From positions 20,821,482 through 20,885,481 of the forward strand of contig OZ007569.1 in assembly GCA_963931925.1 (NCBI GenBank): a stretch of DNA of 64,000 nucleotides, written 5' to 3'. Positions within the stretch are counted from its first letter, which is position 1. Each line of letters starts with the position of its first letter. The notes beneath the pieces are model-generated. The model made no database searches. It saw nothing but the letters and a program-made list of their open reading frames with translations, and was not told the origin of the DNA. Shown here one piece after another: positions 61,272-64,000 of this stretch. This DNA comes from Onchidella celtica (taxonomy: Eukaryota; Mollusca; Gastropoda; Systellommatophora; Onchidiidae). The translations under genes and the position numbers were made by a program.

Positions 61272-62365
61272 CTACATAATTATGCTGCAATGCCTCCATT
61301 GTCTCAATCTGTTGTGTCTTTTCCCCGCCAAATTTGCAAGTATCGAGAGGTAAAGGAATTGAATGTAAAACGTGTTACATTCGTTTCGCTTTCCTCTCTC
61401 TTACCTCTCGTCACCCGATGCTGAGAGGTGCGCGAACTGAAACTGGTTGCACTGTGTGGGAAGTCCCCAAGGCGTCTATAAAAACTAGCCGAGAATCCAC
61501 AAACCCGCCCGTGAAAGAAAACGAAAAAACAAAACAAAACTCCTGTCTGTCACGAAAATATCAAACAACCAATTAGCGGGTTCTGGGCTTCTGGCCCAAT
61601 CTGGAAACGCCGCTGTATTTCTAAAAGTAAAACTGGAGGAACAAAAATCTGGATATCACGTATGAAATGGCATCTTTAATTTGGCGTAAAAAAAAATTAT
61701 TGCAATGCTCCTTTTCATCGCAAAATTCCCCCGATCAAAACGGAAGCAAACTTCCGAGAAAATCGCCATTAAAGATGGAGAAGCAATTTTCGCTCTCGGC
61801 GAGATGGGTCTGCTCTCTCCTTAGCATTGGGTACTTGTAATTAACCTAGGGCTTTGAAATGTTGCATGTCTAAGCCAATATAAATGATACGTGCCGTGTA
61901 AAAAATTTGTGACAATCGGTTTATTAATTGTGAAGTTATCAAGAGTTCAGTGAACCCCATTACGGAAGTGATATTCGGTGTCAAAGGCAAAATTAAAGGC
62001 ATTTAAAAGCAATATTTTGAGGCTGATTTGAGACATCATGTTTTCGAATGCAGAAAAATATTTGAACTTCAAGTATCGACCAAAATATAAAAATCGTCAA
62101 AAAATCGGATATTTGTGTTTAATCGCGATTTTCTCCCTTTGGCCCAGTACGACTTCCGTTGAGGTTAGCGGGGCCCGCTCATGAACTGGGCGTAACAAAA
62201 GGCATTCTCGGTGCGCAACAGCGCAAGTCATGTTCTATTGATGCAACCAAAGTAATGCAACAAAGCGCTAGATCTATACCAAAGAGGTTATAAAATTTAT
62301 GTAGCTAGAGGTCAGACTAGTGCTACGCAAGTCTCCGCGTGGCGTCGTTGGTAGGTGAAGTAAAG
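61272..62365. other. Non-coding stretch upstream of the 50-bp array
   Basis: No gene recognised. A GGCGTAACAAAAGG...TCGGTGCGCAA segment near 62189-62215 is a diverged copy of the unit repeated at 63570 and 63728. If the exon at 62366 is real, its promoter would lie here. Confidence 0.4.
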
Positions 62366-62416
62366 ATGGCGGCCAACTTACGGCAAGCCTGCCTCGACCT
62401 AGACAGTGCGGCTAAA
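62366..62416 (+). CDS. Candidate first coding exon of an unidentified gene
   Basis: AAAGATGGCGGCC gives a start codon inside a YY1-like AAGATGGCGGC motif, often found at animal promoters. The frame MAANLRQACLDLDSAAK then meets a strong donor (AAA/GTAAGG at 62416/62417). No downstream exon was recognised before the window ends and the product is unknown. The case rests only on start context and donor. Confidence 0.3.
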
Positions 62417-62870
62417 GTAAGGCCAACTTACAGCAAGCCTGCTTCGACCTAGACAGTACGGCTAAAGTAAAGCCAACTTACGGCAAGCCTGCCTCGACCT
62501 AGACAGTGCGGCTAAAGTAAAGCCAACTTACGGCAAGCCTGCCTCGACCTAGACAGTGCGGCTAAAGTAAAGCCAACTTACAGCAAGCCTGCCTCGACCT
62601 AGACAGTGCGGCTAAAGTAAAGCCAACTTACAGCAAGCCTGCCTCGACCTAGACAGTACGGCTTAAGTAAAGCCAACTTACGGCAAGCCTGCCTCGACCT
62701 AGACAGTGCGGCTAAAGTAAAGCCAACTTACAGCAAACCTGCTTCGACCTAGACAGTGCGGCTAAAGTAAAGCCAACTTACGGCAAGCCTGCCTCGACCT
62801 AGACAGTGCGGCTAAAGTAAAGCCAACTTACAGCAAACCTGCTTCGACCTAGACAGTACGACTAAAGTAA
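62371..62870. repeat. 50-bp tandem repeat, 10 copies
   Basis: Ten head-to-tail 50-bp units (CCAACTTAC at 62373, 62423 and so on to 62823). They vary between CGGCAAGCCTGCC and CAGCAAACCTGCT forms. The unit corresponds to the candidate exon plus the first bases of its intron. Only the first unit has the ATG, but all except the last keep a GCTAAAGTAA or GCTTAAGTAA donor-like sequence. Confidence 0.95.
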
Positions 62871-63569
62871 ACAAATCCAAGCCTAAAGTACATGTAATAC
62901 GGTCTTTCAGATTGTTTGAACGGGGATTATAGTAGTATTGAGCAGACTTAATTTATGGATTGGGTGAACCACGAAAATGTAAAAAAATGCAATCCCACCA
63001 AAAGAAAAAAAAAAAAAACATTATGAATTATGACAAAATACAAAATGTACGGATGAATTTGAACTTCCATCTCTAAAGAGGAATGAACAAGAATAAAATA
63101 CTGAGGCCTTCCCACAAAAACTACTTTCGTTAGCACTGGCCTGACACCGTGTTTGCAATCGCTTGCCGTAAGCAAAGATGGCTGCCGGGCTTTCTATTTG
63201 CTGCTATGTGTCGTGACCGAGTCTTACCTCTAGGTTTATTATAAACTCTTTGATCTATACAAAATTGTTATTGAATGTTGTTACAAGTAAGTACGTCCCC
63301 CAAGTTTATTTGTTTGTTGTTGTTGTTTGCGAGGAAGTACGTAGCCTACTTTAAAGTCTTTTGTGACTAGAGAGCTTCTCCCGAAATAGGTAGAATGCGC
63401 ATATCCGCCATCTTGTCTGTCCGAACCCACGCTTCGCCATGGCTATGGTGGCATTGATTTTGATTCGTTCGCTGATTTGCACCCTGAGCGCTTAAGGCGT
63501 CGGGAACCAATCGGCGGCGAGTTTAAAAAAAAAGTTCACTATTGTAGACAATGACATGTGTGTATACTA
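62871..63569. other. Non-coding stretch
   Basis: Another AAAGATGGCTGCC (YY1-like) at about 63173 and an inverted CCGCCATCTTG near 63408 hint at promoter-type sequence. The associated frames are very short. No gene is supported. Confidence 0.35.
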
Positions 63570-63917
63570 GGCGTAACAAGTTATTTTCGGTGCGCAAGTC
63601 GCGCCTGTTGATGCAGCGTACTTTTTTTTCACCTGCAATACGTAGGCTCGGGGGCCAGGGGGTGGGGTGGGTGGGGGGGGGGGGGAGAATTACCTCCAGC
63701 TTGCTAAAAGTGCATGTGGAAGGAGGGGCGTAACAAAAGTTATTTTCGGTGCGCAAGTCGCGCCCTGTTGATGCAGCGTACTTTTTTTTCACCTGCAATA
63801 CAAAATACCCCCCTCCCCTTTAATCTCACAGGTGTGGGGTCACCCGTAAAGTAGGCTCAGGGGCCAGGAGGTGGGAATTACCTCCAGCGTACTAAAAGTG
63901 CATGTGGAAGGAGGGGG
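63570..63917. repeat. Direct duplication, two units
   Basis: Unit 1 (63570-63727) and unit 2 (63728-63917) both contain GCGTAACAA, TTATTTTCGGTGCGCAAGTC, TGATGCAGCGTAC, CACCTGCAATAC, GGCCAGG, ATTACCTCCAGC and GTGCATGTGGAAGGAGGG. Unit 2 carries an extra block of about 50 bp; unit 1 has a long G-run. Confidence 0.85.
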
Positions 63918-64000
63918 GTCGGAGGTTCTGGGGAGTGTACAGTATGCGCTTACAAATAATTAGATAAAAGGAGGAGAGGAGGGGAGACACGGTGGTCCAG

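Overview
This is eukaryotic, animal-type DNA: one host gene spread over about 16 kb with GT-AG introns, long microsatellites (CT, AGT, AAAT, GGAT) and many DNA transposons, MITEs and LTR elements. Frequent ACATGTA-type motifs, a THAP/P-type transposon and an integrase-first Gypsy element suggest a marine invertebrate, probably a lophotrochozoan such as a mollusc. That placement is inference.

The centrepiece is a 13-exon minus-strand gene (coding 41316 down to 25188) for a diaminopimelate (DAP) decarboxylase-like protein. None of its exons stands out as a long ORF. All 12 introns are GT-AG and the phases agree throughout, giving 547 residues that keep the family's catalytic and substrate-binding motifs. 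DAP decarboxylase is the last step of bacterial and plant lysine synthesis, a pathway animals classically lack, so this looks like an old horizontally acquired gene that has gained introns. Exons 7-9 add an in-frame block of 111 residues exactly at a phase-0/phase-0 boundary inside the barrel. Skipping them would leave a protein of normal family length.

Layout: 1-25 kb holds no gene I can support, only microsatellites, a long hairpin, a Harbinger-type MITE, an old solo LTR inside an AGT microsatellite, a mariner-type MITE, a hAT-type element and a short TTAA-flanked MITE. 25.2-41.3 kb is the decarboxylase gene; its introns carry four TTAA-flanked elements, an inverted pair of tRNA-derived SINE-like sequences, a hAT-type fragment and a partial copy of exon 2. 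42.5 kb has a tRNA-like SINE head. 43.5-49.2 kb has two P-superfamily transposons, one full length and one internally deleted, each with a 7-bp target duplication, with a hAT-type element between them. 49.5-57.8 kb is a young Ty3/Gypsy-type LTR element with integrase before reverse transcriptase (Gmr1-like order). 58-61.3 kb holds decayed PIF/Harbinger genes (transposase on minus, MADF/BESS protein on plus). 62.37-62.87 kb is a 50-bp x 10 tandem array whose first unit looks like a first coding exon, and 63.57-63.92 kb is a local duplication.

The only evidence of a working host system is the decarboxylase; everything else is repeat or mobile DNA, or is unexplained.
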